A stretch of 64,000 nucleotides of DNA from Cryomorpha sp963748925 (lineage in GTDB: Bacteria; Bacteroidota; Bacteroidia; Flavobacteriales_D; Cryomorphaceae), in assembly GCA_963748925.1 (NCBI GenBank), contig CAVVKG010000009.1, positions 620,001 through 684,000 on the forward strand, in the 5' to 3' direction. The notes below the pieces were generated by a model that had not been told where the DNA came from, did no database searches, and was given only the letters and a program-made list of their open reading frames with translations. How positions within the stretch are numbered: the stretch's first letter is position 1; the number at the start of each line of letters is the position of its first letter. Shown one piece after another: positions 37,393 through 45,863 of the stretch. Position numbers and translations under genes: made by a program.

Positions 37393-38025
37393 CTATCTTA
37401 TTGAATAATAGAGATATATGCCAAGTGCGGTGTTGTATTGCTTGCCTATCAATCTGTTATAAGTGAAGTCGCCCTTTGTTCTTATTGGCAATAAAGATTG
37501 ATCTAATCTGATACCTGTACTCAGCGCTTCCGATATTGCATATCGGACTCCGATAATTACGGCGAGTTCAAATGGTTCGAATTCTGTTTGAACGGGTATT
37601 TCGCCATTCATATCTTCTTCCTTGCTTCCTATAAGAACTCCAATGGCCGGACCACCGGTAAACGCTATTTTATCAGTTACGTTGTACTTCAGATACACCG
37701 GCACTTGAATATAGCCAAGAGACATTTTATATTCGGAATAATCACCTGCCTCCGGATTGGCTCTTTTTACACTTCCTTTTTGAACGAAGTTTATTTCAAA
37801 TCCCAGGTCAAATTTTTCGGCCAGCTCAGTGCGTATACCAAGTCCGCCCATAAAGCCCAGTTTGTCAAAACCACCAAGACCATCGCCTTGCACTTGCGTG
37901 CCGGCTAGCCCTGCATGTATATCAAATTTAAAAGTGGAAGAATTATCACTTTGAGCCCTTAAATGACCAAAGCTGCATGCAATAATGAGTACTAGTACGT
38001 ATTTACTGTAGATGAGCTTCTTCAA
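37393..38025 (-). CDS. PorT-family outer membrane beta-barrel protein
   Basis: An eight-strand type barrel of about 210 residues. The longer frame extends to 38076, but a TTG at 38025 gives MKKLIYSKYVLVLIIACSFGHLRAQ, a good signal peptide, and overlaps the upstream gene by only 23 bp. Strands such as FKFDIHAGLAGTQ, LGFEINFVQKGS, YIQVPVYLKYNV and AIGVLIG are typical of the outer membrane beta-barrel (PorT-like) family. A specific role in type IX secretion is not shown. Last gene of the tlpA to porT-like cluster. Confidence 0.8.
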   Translation of the reverse strand: MKKLIYSKYVLVLIIACSFGHLRAQSDNSSTFKFDIHAGLAGTQVQGDGLGGFDKLGFMGGLGIRTELAEKFDLGFEINFVQKGSVKRANPEAGDYSEYKMSLGYIQVPVYLKYNVTDKIAFTGGPAIGVLIGSKEEDMNGEIPVQTEFEPFELAVIIGVRYAISEALSTGIRLDQSLLPIRTKGDFTYNRLIGKQYNTALGIYLYYSIR

Positions 38026-38917
38026 CTTGTACAACTTCACGATTTGAGGATTTACTAATAAAAACAAGAATCTCACAATTATCTAAGTTCCAAACGGGAT
38101 TGATATCCATTCTTAATTTATAGGAAAGCACTTCATCAGTAAATAAATCAATACTTCCAGGGAATGCATCAATCCCCCAAGGGCCATAGGCGCTTCCGCG
38201 AAAAACGTGGTTGTGAACATAGTCATAAATAGTTCCACCAGGGGTGTTCGAATCTTTTTGTGCTTCAGGAATGTCATCTTCAGTAACTGAGAGGTTGATG
38301 AGATAGTCTATATCGCTCCTTATCAGAGGTTTTGCGTATACATCAACGATTAGTTCCTGATTTTCTTCATCAACAGTAATATTTTCGATGCTGATATACA
38401 CTTCGGGATCATTTTCGGCAAGAAGTGCATTTACTCTGTCAGTCCATTGTGCAAAAGGTATGTATTTATTACCATCGCTTCCTAGTCTATTAATTGCTCC
38501 ATTAGGTAAGCCTGCCATTTCGTAATAGTCAAAAAACTCTTCGCCTGAAGGGGTTCTAAAATCTTTAAAAAATGGCTCGGAAGGATCTGTGGTAAGAGGA
38601 GCGGCAAAAAATGGTGTACAGTGAACTCCGGCAATACTAAGACGATTTGGGTGAGCCGCCTTTAGATTTGTGGCAGTAACAGTTGCAGGCACACAGTTAG
38701 TGCATCTAAAACCAGTAAAGTCTTCCAGAAATATTTTCTCATTGTAATCCGAAATTGGAGATTCGAGGGAAACTATTCCCTCAGAAATTTCCGGCAATAC
38801 AAAATTCGGATCACAACGTCGCTTATCTATATAGATACATTCATCATCAGCCTTTTGGCAAGAGAAAAAAACCGATCCTAAGATTATAATGAGAATAAAG
38901 ATGCAATGACTTTTCAT
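38003..38917 (-). CDS. Omp28-related lipoprotein with thioredoxin-like motif
   Basis: A 304-residue lipoprotein (lipobox FFSC, Cys20). Residues about 61-170 resemble the Omp28/thioredoxin-like domain: KIFLEDFTGFRCTNCVPATV with a CTNC motif (Cys72, Cys75), then SIAGVHCTPF and YYEMAGLPNGAINRLG. A beta-rich C-terminal part follows. Omp28-type proteins are surface-exposed in Bacteroidetes; a redox or assembly role is only an inference. It lies 11 bp after the DUF6029 gene. Confidence 0.82.
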   Translation of the reverse strand: MKSHCIFILIIILGSVFFSCQKADDECIYIDKRRCDPNFVLPEISEGIVSLESPISDYNEKIFLEDFTGFRCTNCVPATVTATNLKAAHPNRLSIAGVHCTPFFAAPLTTDPSEPFFKDFRTPSGEEFFDYYEMAGLPNGAINRLGSDGNKYIPFAQWTDRVNALLAENDPEVYISIENITVDEENQELIVDVYAKPLIRSDIDYLINLSVTEDDIPEAQKDSNTPGGTIYDYVHNHVFRGSAYGPWGIDAFPGSIDLFTDEVLSYKLRMDINPVWNLDNCEILVFISKSSNREVVQVEEAHLQ

Positions 38918-38927
38918 ATACTAAGAT

Positions 38928-40643
38928 TTAAAAACTACTGGTAATGCTAATTGCCAGACCATTGGATGCAGGTACCACGCGACAAACACCACCAACACAG
39001 AAAACACCTGCTCTTTGACGACCGTAAGTCATACTGACGCGTGTAGTGTTATGAATATAGCCCATGCTCAAAGAAGGAAAGTGAAATTTGTCACCGTCGG
39101 CATTGCCATAATTCCACTGGTCTAGAACAGTAGCAAACCAGTGAGGAGATACAGTGTATTCAATAACTCCAGCCACCCAATTTTGCAAATGCTGATCTGT
39201 AAATAAGGCCTGAGCTTCAAAACGAATATTGTGTTTAGAGTTTAGTTTCACATTTCCTTCGAAGACAAATAAATCCGAGAACACGGTCCCTACAGAAGGC
39301 TCATTGTTATAATCATAAGCACCTTTAATAATATCGTTATTATAGGCAATATTTTGATAGAACAATGTTCCTTTAAACTTCTTGGAAAACTTTTTAGTCA
39401 GCCTTGCATTGAAATCGGAGTAATAGAGTTCATTCCCCGGTTCAAAAAGTGTAATGTTTGCTCCTTTCCGGGAAGTACCCAAATCATTGATTGGGTCAAC
39501 ACTTGGAGATACAATATGCGTATAACTCAATTCGAGTTTCATGCCATATTTTCCACCTAGGGCAGAATTTCTTTGAAAATTATAAAAGATGTCACCGCGG
39601 TAAGAGTTCTCGCCATTAGGTTGAGTAGCGTAAGGGTAAAGTTGCGAGAGAGCATACGTTTGCAACACGCTTGTCGCTGGTAAATAATTAATCCAAGAAT
39701 CAAAAGGGCCTGCTGCCCTTTGGCTTTGATAAGCCATGCTAGCGAGGCTTGAGGCAGTAAAAGAAACGCCAAAGCCACGCACCGAATAAGTTGCATTAAT
39801 ATTAACGCCTTGTCCACGGTGCCATAAGCCTACACCCGGATCAAGACTATCAGGTATAGTTACAATCTGAGAATTTGTCGCAGTTGGGTTAAGGCCCGTC
39901 CATGCATATTCCCCACTAAACTGAAACCCTCCTAAATTATACCTTAGGCGTGCAGCCCCACCATCAACATTTTCAGGATAGTCATAAGTATTGCTCACGT
40001 TTTCTTCATATTTGCTAACATAGCTTCCACCAAGAGATAGCTGCCCGGGAATAGTGAGAGTAGAATCGAGTAATTCAGATAAGTTAAAATCTCCATTTAA
40101 ACCCCTTACAATTCCATTTCCATTTTGAAAACCGTCATTAAAATTAAACCTTTGCTTTCCGTAAAGTCCTGTTAATTCAATTCCTTTGTAAGGTCTGGCT
40201 TTAACACGGATTCCATCTAAGGAATAATCTACACCCAATCCTCTATCTTCCCACGTTCTAAGGATCATTCCCGAGCCAAATTGCTCGTAAAAGTTACCAA
40301 CTGTAATATCAACCACATCGCCTGAATAGCGCGCAAACCTATAGCCAATCCCGGTACCATCCCATGGTGCGCCAGCGGGATATGCCACAGGTGCGGGGAG
40401 GTAGGTTTCAAATCTAAGTCCGGTAGAAAATTTTCCGTTTCGGTATATTATATTTCCAAAACCGCTAAGCGCCATTATCTCGGGCGGCACTACTGCACTA
40501 ATGGCTGAATCTTCCGCGTAATACTGCCCATCTAACTGAAAGTTTCCAGAGACGGTGCCTTTTGATATCCAATCTTGTGATTGACCCGCTAGACTGAAAA
40601 GAAACAGTCCGGAGAGGATGCCAAATAGTTTAAACATTCGCAT
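38928..40643 (-). CDS. DUF6029 family outer membrane barrel protein
   Basis: A 571-residue exported protein (signal peptide ending GQSQ) rich in alternating aromatic strands and ending in Phe, the mark of an outer membrane barrel. The segments GNFYEQFGSGMILRTWEDR and YSLDGIRVKARPYKGIELTGLYGKQR are typical of DUF6029. It is encoded between tlpA and the Omp28 lipoprotein with 8-11 bp gaps, so these are one operon. Function unknown. Confidence 0.82.
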   Translation of the reverse strand: MRMFKLFGILSGLFLFSLAGQSQDWISKGTVSGNFQLDGQYYAEDSAISAVVPPEIMALSGFGNIIYRNGKFSTGLRFETYLPAPVAYPAGAPWDGTGIGYRFARYSGDVVDITVGNFYEQFGSGMILRTWEDRGLGVDYSLDGIRVKARPYKGIELTGLYGKQRFNFNDGFQNGNGIVRGLNGDFNLSELLDSTLTIPGQLSLGGSYVSKYEENVSNTYDYPENVDGGAARLRYNLGGFQFSGEYAWTGLNPTATNSQIVTIPDSLDPGVGLWHRGQGVNINATYSVRGFGVSFTASSLASMAYQSQRAAGPFDSWINYLPATSVLQTYALSQLYPYATQPNGENSYRGDIFYNFQRNSALGGKYGMKLELSYTHIVSPSVDPINDLGTSRKGANITLFEPGNELYYSDFNARLTKKFSKKFKGTLFYQNIAYNNDIIKGAYDYNNEPSVGTVFSDLFVFEGNVKLNSKHNIRFEAQALFTDQHLQNWVAGVIEYTVSPHWFATVLDQWNYGNADGDKFHFPSLSMGYIHNTTRVSMTYGRQRAGVFCVGGVCRVVPASNGLAISITSSF

Positions 40644-40651
40644 TTTTTAAT

Positions 40652-41140
40652 CTACTTCTTTAGAGATAAAATTTGCTCGTATAACTTGTCTTCATCGCCC
40701 GGGCTGTAATTGTTGTGTTGCCACACTATTTCACCATCTCCGTTCAGCAGAAAGGTATGAGGAACATTGTTTACGTTCATGGCTCGTTTAAAGTCTTGGT
40801 TTTCGTCAATGTACACTTCGTAGTCCCAGGCTGAACCATTAATGTAAGGTAAAACACGCGATTGGCTTCTAGCATCGTCGATAGAAATAGCAACAAGCTT
40901 TACCCCGGTTTCATCTTGCCAGTCTGGATACAATTCTGCAATTGTATTAAGCTCTCTTTTGCATGGTGAACACCATGTAGCCCAGAAATTTATAATAACA
41001 GGATTACCGTCATTAGAAATATCTGCGGTATTAAACGATTGGCCTTTTAGGTTTTTTACAATTGTAGATGGTACTTTGTTTTGTGCAGTGAGGGAAGTAC
41101 TTAAGAGTAAAATGAAAGAAAGAATAAATAAGTTTTTCAT
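40652..41140 (-). CDS. TlpA-family thiol-disulfide oxidoreductase
   Basis: A thioredoxin-fold protein of 162 residues from the ATG at 41140 (MKNLFILSF, a signal peptide ending LTAQ). The longer frame from 41173 would begin inside a hairpin and is unlikely. The active site is WCSPC (Cys57, Cys60), and VPHTFLLNGDGEIV holds the cis-Pro. It is periplasmic or envelope-bound and could reduce or isomerise the CxxC sites of the Omp28-like neighbours. First gene of the four-gene leftward cluster. Confidence 0.88.
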   Translation of the reverse strand: MKNLFILSFILLLSTSLTAQNKVPSTIVKNLKGQSFNTADISNDGNPVIINFWATWCSPCKRELNTIAELYPDWQDETGVKLVAISIDDARSQSRVLPYINGSAWDYEVYIDENQDFKRAMNVNNVPHTFLLNGDGEIVWQHNNYSPGDEDKLYEQILSLKK

Positions 41141-41163
41141 TGGAGTTAGATTTAAAATAACCA

Positions 41164-41191
41164 AATGGCTCACGACTTAACGTGAGCCATT
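41164..41191 (-). terminator. Hairpin between the type IX cargo gene and tlpA
   Basis: An 11-bp perfect stem AATGGCTCACG / CGTGAGCCATT with a 6-nt loop lies between the stop of the upstream gene (41215) and the tlpA start (41140). The T tract on the minus strand is short and broken, so it may terminate weakly or act as an mRNA processing or leader structure for tlpA. Confidence 0.6.
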
Positions 41192-41214
41192 CAGATATTT
41201 ATTTTTTACAAACT

Positions 41215-43104
41215 TTATTTTACAGCCAGCTTACGAGTAAGTTGGTTTTCATTTATATTGATAGTAACAAAATACAGGCCACTATTCAAGTTTGACACAT
41301 CAATTGTGTGAAGGTATTCACCTGGAGCCAATTGACCTTTGTATTCTGCAGCCACTTGTTTACCACTCATGTCGTAAACCATGTAGCTAACGTTACCTGA
41401 TTTTTCAATTGTCAATGCAACATTGCTTTCAGCTACTGCAGGATTTGGGTAAAGAGTAAAGTCAAAACCTAATCTGGCCAAATCTTCTGCAGAAAGTACA
41501 AAGTCAGATTCTTCTGCATTCATAACTTCACCTGAATTTTGATCGATTACAATACCAACTACTGACAATTCACTTGCATCGTAAGATTCAGGAACATTAT
41601 AAGTATAAGTGTACGAATATTCTTCACCGGCTACTACAGTTGTCGGAATTGAACTTGCTGTACCATTCCAGCCTCCGAATATTTGACGTCCTACGTGGCG
41701 ATAAACCATTTGAGAAGCAGGCACGGAACTTGGAAGAGTTTCGTAACCGCCCATAGGTCCATTCGCATTATTAGCATAGTAGTTAACTTGGTTATAACCG
41801 CTACCAGTTCCTGTTACATTGTCTTCTACCAAAACTGAGTTAATTCTGTAATTTGCACCATCAACATTAGCAGCAAATGTTGCAGTTACAGTTGCTGTTA
41901 GATCTCTTGTTGTTTCGTCGAAATCAACTTCTACACCAACACTAACAATAGCTTGTACATCAATTCTGTCAAGGTAAGTAGCCTCAAACTCACTAGGATC
42001 AACATCGCCATAGGCTCTATCTACAAGACCACTTGGATAACCACCAATTTGAGTGCCAATACCAGCGTCATAAGTAGAGTTAGCCATTGGGTCGTTATTA
42101 TGCACTGCAACCTCAATTGAATTTGGATAATTGTCCTCCATCAAATCCATGTTTACAGATCCTCTTGGACACCATCCACACCATGTTCCTGTAGCTTCCT
42201 CGATAAAAACTTTACGGGCAGGTACAAACAAAAGTGGAGCAATAGTCACAACTTGAGTTCCATTATTAATAGTAGTAGCATCACCTCCGTTAACGGAATT
42301 GATCGTTACTTCTACTGTTAAATTTTCGGAACCAACAGTAACCATATCGGGATGGGTAAATTCATAGCTATCAAAGGTAGCTACATCAATACCGTCAATT
42401 GTTGCACTTCCGGATTGTGCACCGGCTACCCAACTAATATTTGCCGATGTAATTGGGTTAGATCCCATATTTTGGAAAACTCCCGAAATCTCAACATCGC
42501 TATCCACTTCTGTGAATAAATCTGTAGTAAGTCCAACGAAATTCGCTGTATTTTCTTCCAGAGAAAAAACAGATACATTATCAATCGCAAGTCCATCCGC
42601 CCAAAATCCGTTATCACTATGTCTGAACACAATGGTAACATCAGTTTGGTCGGCGTAATCTTCCAAAGAGATTGAAAGATTTTACCAATCATCATTATTG
42701 GTTAAGGAAATTAGATCAGAAGTTGTTTCACCACCATCTGTGCTAATAAGAACTGATCCGGTAGAGCCATAATTTCCAACAATAAATGCATCGAAAGATA
42801 AAGCAGGACCACTAATTGAGGTTAGATCAAGCGAAGGTGTAAGCAAACGGTCATTGTCTGAGTTTCCCGTATTCCCTAAGGCATCATCATTTGATGCGGC
42901 GCAATTACCATCGTGAGTGGGTATTGCCCAATATTCACTTGAAAGTGCTGCAGGAGATCCAAAAATCCAGCCTGTACTGTTCGCAGAAGTTTTGGTCCAA
43001 CCATCTGGTAAGGTTGTGCCATCAAAGCTTTCATCTAAGATGGTTTGGGAGAAGACTCCAGTACTTAAAATAACTGCAAAGGCAGCAAGTAAAACTCTTT
43101 TCAT
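41215..43104 (-). CDS. Omp28-like type IX secretion cargo with sorting domain, interrupted by one stop codon
   Basis: A secreted protein of 629 codons split by an in-frame TAA at 42682-42684. Before the stop: signal peptide (MKRVLLAAFAVILSTGVFSQ) and the start of a lectin-like choice-of-anchor domain (DESFDGTTLPDGWT). After it: the end of that domain (AIDNVSVF), an Omp28-like thioredoxin domain with CGWC (FIEEATGTWCGWCPRG), and a C-terminal type IX sorting domain (FTLYPNPAVAESN to LTRKLAVK). TAA sits in DDW-stop-NLSISLEDYA, where Gln (CAA) would fit. It is therefore a nonsense mutation or base error. Confidence 0.85.
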
Positions 43105-43275
43105 AATAAGATTGGTTTAAATGATTATTAATTGTTGTTGATATGCCGAAGATAGCTACAACCGAATCGAAATTCTTAAGATGTGTTGAAATTGTTTTAG
43201 CTTATATCGAGTTCTCAATTGGATTCCCATTAATTACTGGTGTAGGCTGATGAGTATTTTCTGACTTAATTTTCG

Positions 43276-43283
43276 TATATTTG
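43276..43283 (+). promoter_or_regulatory. Possible -7 box for the 237-residue cargo gene
   Basis: TATATTTG fits TAnnTTTG, 28 bp before the ATG at 43312. No TTG at -33. Confidence 0.4.
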
Positions 43284-43311
43284 GTCTATATCATATAATA
43301 ATGACCGCTTT

Positions 43312-44025
43312 ATGAAATCAACTTTACTTTTTAAAATCTCTGTTTTAGCAACCCTACTTATATCCGTTCATTCAGGCTATAGTCAATCTCTTGAAGCGAT
43401 TGATCCGCAAGGAATTGTGGAGGGTACTACAGATGATGCGCTGCTTCAGGAATCTTTTGACATTCGAAACAATTCTGATGAAACCGTTAATGTTAAAGTG
43501 CGACGAGTGGAAACATCTGTTGTAGAAGGGTCACTGAACTATTTTTGCTGGTATCAGTGTTATACACCTGCGACCGATGTATCTCCTACTTCTATCGCAA
43601 TTGCCCCGGGGGAATCAATTTCAAACTTTTATGCTGATTACCAGCCTATGGGCTATTCAGGAAGTTCTTTCATAGAATATTGCTTTTTTGATGAAAATAA
43701 TCCTGAAGATGAGATTTGTGTCAGTATAGAATATCGTGTAGATCAGGTAACAGCGATAAACGAAGCCGATTTGGTTACTGTGGGTAATCCGCAACCAAAC
43801 CCGGCGGTGGATATAACTCAAATACCTTATGTATTAAAGGAGAACAATAGAGGAGCTGCTCTTGTAGTCTACAATATTGTAGGCTCTGAAATTAAGCGCC
43901 AAGCCGTTACCGGAACTTCTGGAAATATTACACTCGATGTGTCTGATCTTCAATCAGGAGTTTATATCTACTCATTCTATAATGACAATAGATTGCTAGC
44001 TTCAAGCAGACTGGTGGTTAGATAA
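43312..44025 (+). CDS. Secreted protein with type IX sorting domain
   Basis: A 237-residue protein with a signal peptide (1-24, ending GYSQ), a beta-sandwich-like domain (about 27-145) and a C-terminal type IX secretion sorting domain (about 155-237; VGNPQPNPAVDITQIPY, LDVSDLQSGVYIYSFYNDN, SSRLVVR). It should be exported by the SprA translocon encoded 2 kb away and anchored on or released from the cell surface. Domain function is unknown. Paired Cys residues (CWYQC, CFF, ICVS) may be oxidised. Confidence 0.85.
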   Translation: MKSTLLFKISVLATLLISVHSGYSQSLEAIDPQGIVEGTTDDALLQESFDIRNNSDETVNVKVRRVETSVVEGSLNYFCWYQCYTPATDVSPTSIAIAPGESISNFYADYQPMGYSGSSFIEYCFFDENNPEDEICVSIEYRVDQVTAINEADLVTVGNPQPNPAVDITQIPYVLKENNRGAALVVYNIVGSEIKRQAVTGTSGNITLDVSDLQSGVYIYSFYNDNRLLASSRLVVR

Positions 44026-44048
44026 TACTAATATTTTGAAAATACTTT

Positions 44049-44077
44049 AAAGGCCTTGGTGTTCCAAGGCCTTTTTT
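44049..44077 (+). terminator. Intrinsic terminator
   Basis: An 11-bp perfect stem AAAGGCCTTGG / CCAAGGCCTTT with a TGTT loop and T tail, about 25 bp after the cargo gene. Confidence 0.9.
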
Positions 44078-44079
44078 AT

Positions 44080-44431
44080 TTGTGGAACATTCCGGATTAA
44101 GTACGTGGAATCTTTGGTGTAAATGTTTTAAATAAAGCTTTTAAGGGACCTCAATTTAAAACTTTATCACTCGCTAATTAAAGACATAAGGCAATTCTCG
44201 ATTGGAAACCTACCGCGTATTTTAACATTTTTCTGGATCAAAAAGTTTTCAAGAATATCTGGTTTTAAGGTCGAAATCTGTGATGTGGGATAGTAATTGT
44301 GTGCTAAATAGAATCAAGTGGCTGAAAAATAGATTCAAACATCCAGACTTCTCATCGGGCTAACGACTCAGTGGAAGTTCGTGCAAGGCATATAGAGGGA
44401 GAAGCCTTCAGCGAAAATTTCAGTATTGAGA
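44080..44431. other. Intergenic region
   Basis: About 350 bp between the cargo gene terminator and the convergent sirtuin gene. I see no gene, repeat or hairpin of note. Confidence 0.5.
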
Positions 44432-45127
44432 TTATGCATTTAAAAGCAGTGTTTCGACAACTTCGCTTACCCCTTCGGTCGCACTTTTTTGAACATGCTT
44501 CAAATGGCGAATATCAGTATGGCTAAAATCTCCCGGATCAATGAGCACTATTTCAGTATTTGGTTTTGTAGCGTAGATCAATCCCGCTGCGGGATAAACA
44601 TTAAGCGATGTGCCAATGACTAGTAAGATGTCGGCTTTTTGAACTGCTTCCATTGCACGGTCCATTTCAGGTACCATTTCTCCAAACCAAACAATATGCG
44701 GGCGCAGTTGATGACCGTCAGGGCAGGTATCGCCTATTTTCAAACCTGAAATCGGCATGTTTTTAATGTAGGACTCATTTTTTTCGCTGCGGCATTTGCG
44801 CAACTCGCCATGCAAGTGTATAACATTTGTTGAACCCGCCCGTTCGTGCAAGTCGTCAACATTCTGGGTAATAATGGTAGTTTCATAATTTTTTTCAAGA
44901 TCCACCAATGCCTTGTGAGCTAGATTGGGCTCCACCTCTAAAAGTTGCTTATGACGCATATTGTAAAAATCTAGCACCAACTCCTGGTTTCTTAGCCACG
45001 CCTCAGGAGTGGCCACATCTTCTATTCGGTGTTTTTCCCAAAGCCCATTGTTATCTCTAAAAGTTTGTATTCCGCTTTCGGCACTCATTCCGGCACCTGA
45101 GAATACCACAATCGCATTTTTTGACAT
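44432..45127 (-). CDS. NAD-dependent protein deacylase (sirtuin)
   Basis: A SIR2-family enzyme that removes acyl groups from lysine using NAD. The start at the ATG 45127 (MSKNAIVVFSGAGMSAESGIQTFRD) gives 231 residues; the longer frame from TTG 45160 lacks support. Motifs: GAGMSAESGI, TQNVDDLHERAGS and HLHGE (catalytic His). Only two of the usual four zinc cysteines remain (KCRS and DTCPDG). FYNMR contains the YxxR pair which in SIRT5/CobB-type enzymes binds acidic acyl groups, suggesting desuccinylase or demalonylase activity. Confidence 0.9.
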   Translation of the reverse strand: MSKNAIVVFSGAGMSAESGIQTFRDNNGLWEKHRIEDVATPEAWLRNQELVLDFYNMRHKQLLEVEPNLAHKALVDLEKNYETTIITQNVDDLHERAGSTNVIHLHGELRKCRSEKNESYIKNMPISGLKIGDTCPDGHQLRPHIVWFGEMVPEMDRAMEAVQKADILLVIGTSLNVYPAAGLIYATKPNTEIVLIDPGDFSHTDIRHLKHVQKSATEGVSEVVETLLLNA

Positions 45128-45261
45128 GGAGTGAAAATACAAAATTTGTATGTAAACCAATTCGAGTTCACTACATTTATGCCCGAATTAAAAATGAGCG
45201 ACCTCATTTTATAGTTTAAGATGCTTTTAGTTAACCACTTACGCCGGTAGAATACCCTTTT

Positions 45262-45846
45262 ATGATAGAATACATTGACGGAGAACTTGTGCAGCGTACT
45301 CCCACTTTTGGAGTTATTGAAACAGGTGGAATAGGATATATTTTTCAGACTACCCTTAATACTTTTGAAAATTTAAACGGAAAAAAGCGTGTTAAAATTT
45401 ACATGCATACGTCCATTCGTGAAGACGCTCATGTTCTATTTGGGTTTTCACATGAGTCTGAGCGAACCATGTTTCGTAGTCTTATTTCTGTTTCTGGTAT
45501 CGGTCCGGCATCCGCAGTAGCGGCGCTTTCAAGCTTTAAGCCAGCCGAGTTGCAAGCAGCTATCTTAAACAGTGATGTTGCGAGTCTGAAAAAAATAAAA
45601 GGTGTTGGAGCGAAATCGGCGGAGCGAATAATTGTAGATCTTAAAGATAAAATGGGCGGCGGAGACGCTAATTTTGATATTTTTGGCGCCCAGAGCAATA
45701 CCTTGCGATCTGAGGCGTTAAGAGCCTTGCGCAATCTAGGCTTTGATCAGCGTAAAGCGCAGGTTGTTGTCGATAAAGTGCTTGAATCGAACGACGAATC
45801 GATAAGTATTGAGAATTTAATTAAACAAAGTTTAAAGAGTTTATAG
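45262..45846 (+). CDS. ruvA: Holliday junction DNA helicase subunit RuvA
   Basis: RuvA (194 residues), the four-way junction recognition subunit. The N-terminal OB fold (MIEYIDGEL), two helix-hairpin-helix motifs (SVSGIGPASAVAALS; KKIKGVGAKSAERIIVDLKDK) and the C-terminal domain that contacts RuvB are present. It is followed 17 bp later by sprA, an order common in Flavobacteriia. Confidence 0.95.
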   Translation: MIEYIDGELVQRTPTFGVIETGGIGYIFQTTLNTFENLNGKKRVKIYMHTSIREDAHVLFGFSHESERTMFRSLISVSGIGPASAVAALSSFKPAELQAAILNSDVASLKKIKGVGAKSAERIIVDLKDKMGGGDANFDIFGAQSNTLRSEALRALRNLGFDQRKAQVVVDKVLESNDESISIENLIKQSLKSL

Positions 45847-45863
45847 CTCCGTTTTACACGATT

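Noticed and set aside
37393..38076. Longer PorT-like frame starting at 38076
   Set aside because: It would overlap the preceding gene by 74 bp and place 17 extra residues before a normal signal peptide.
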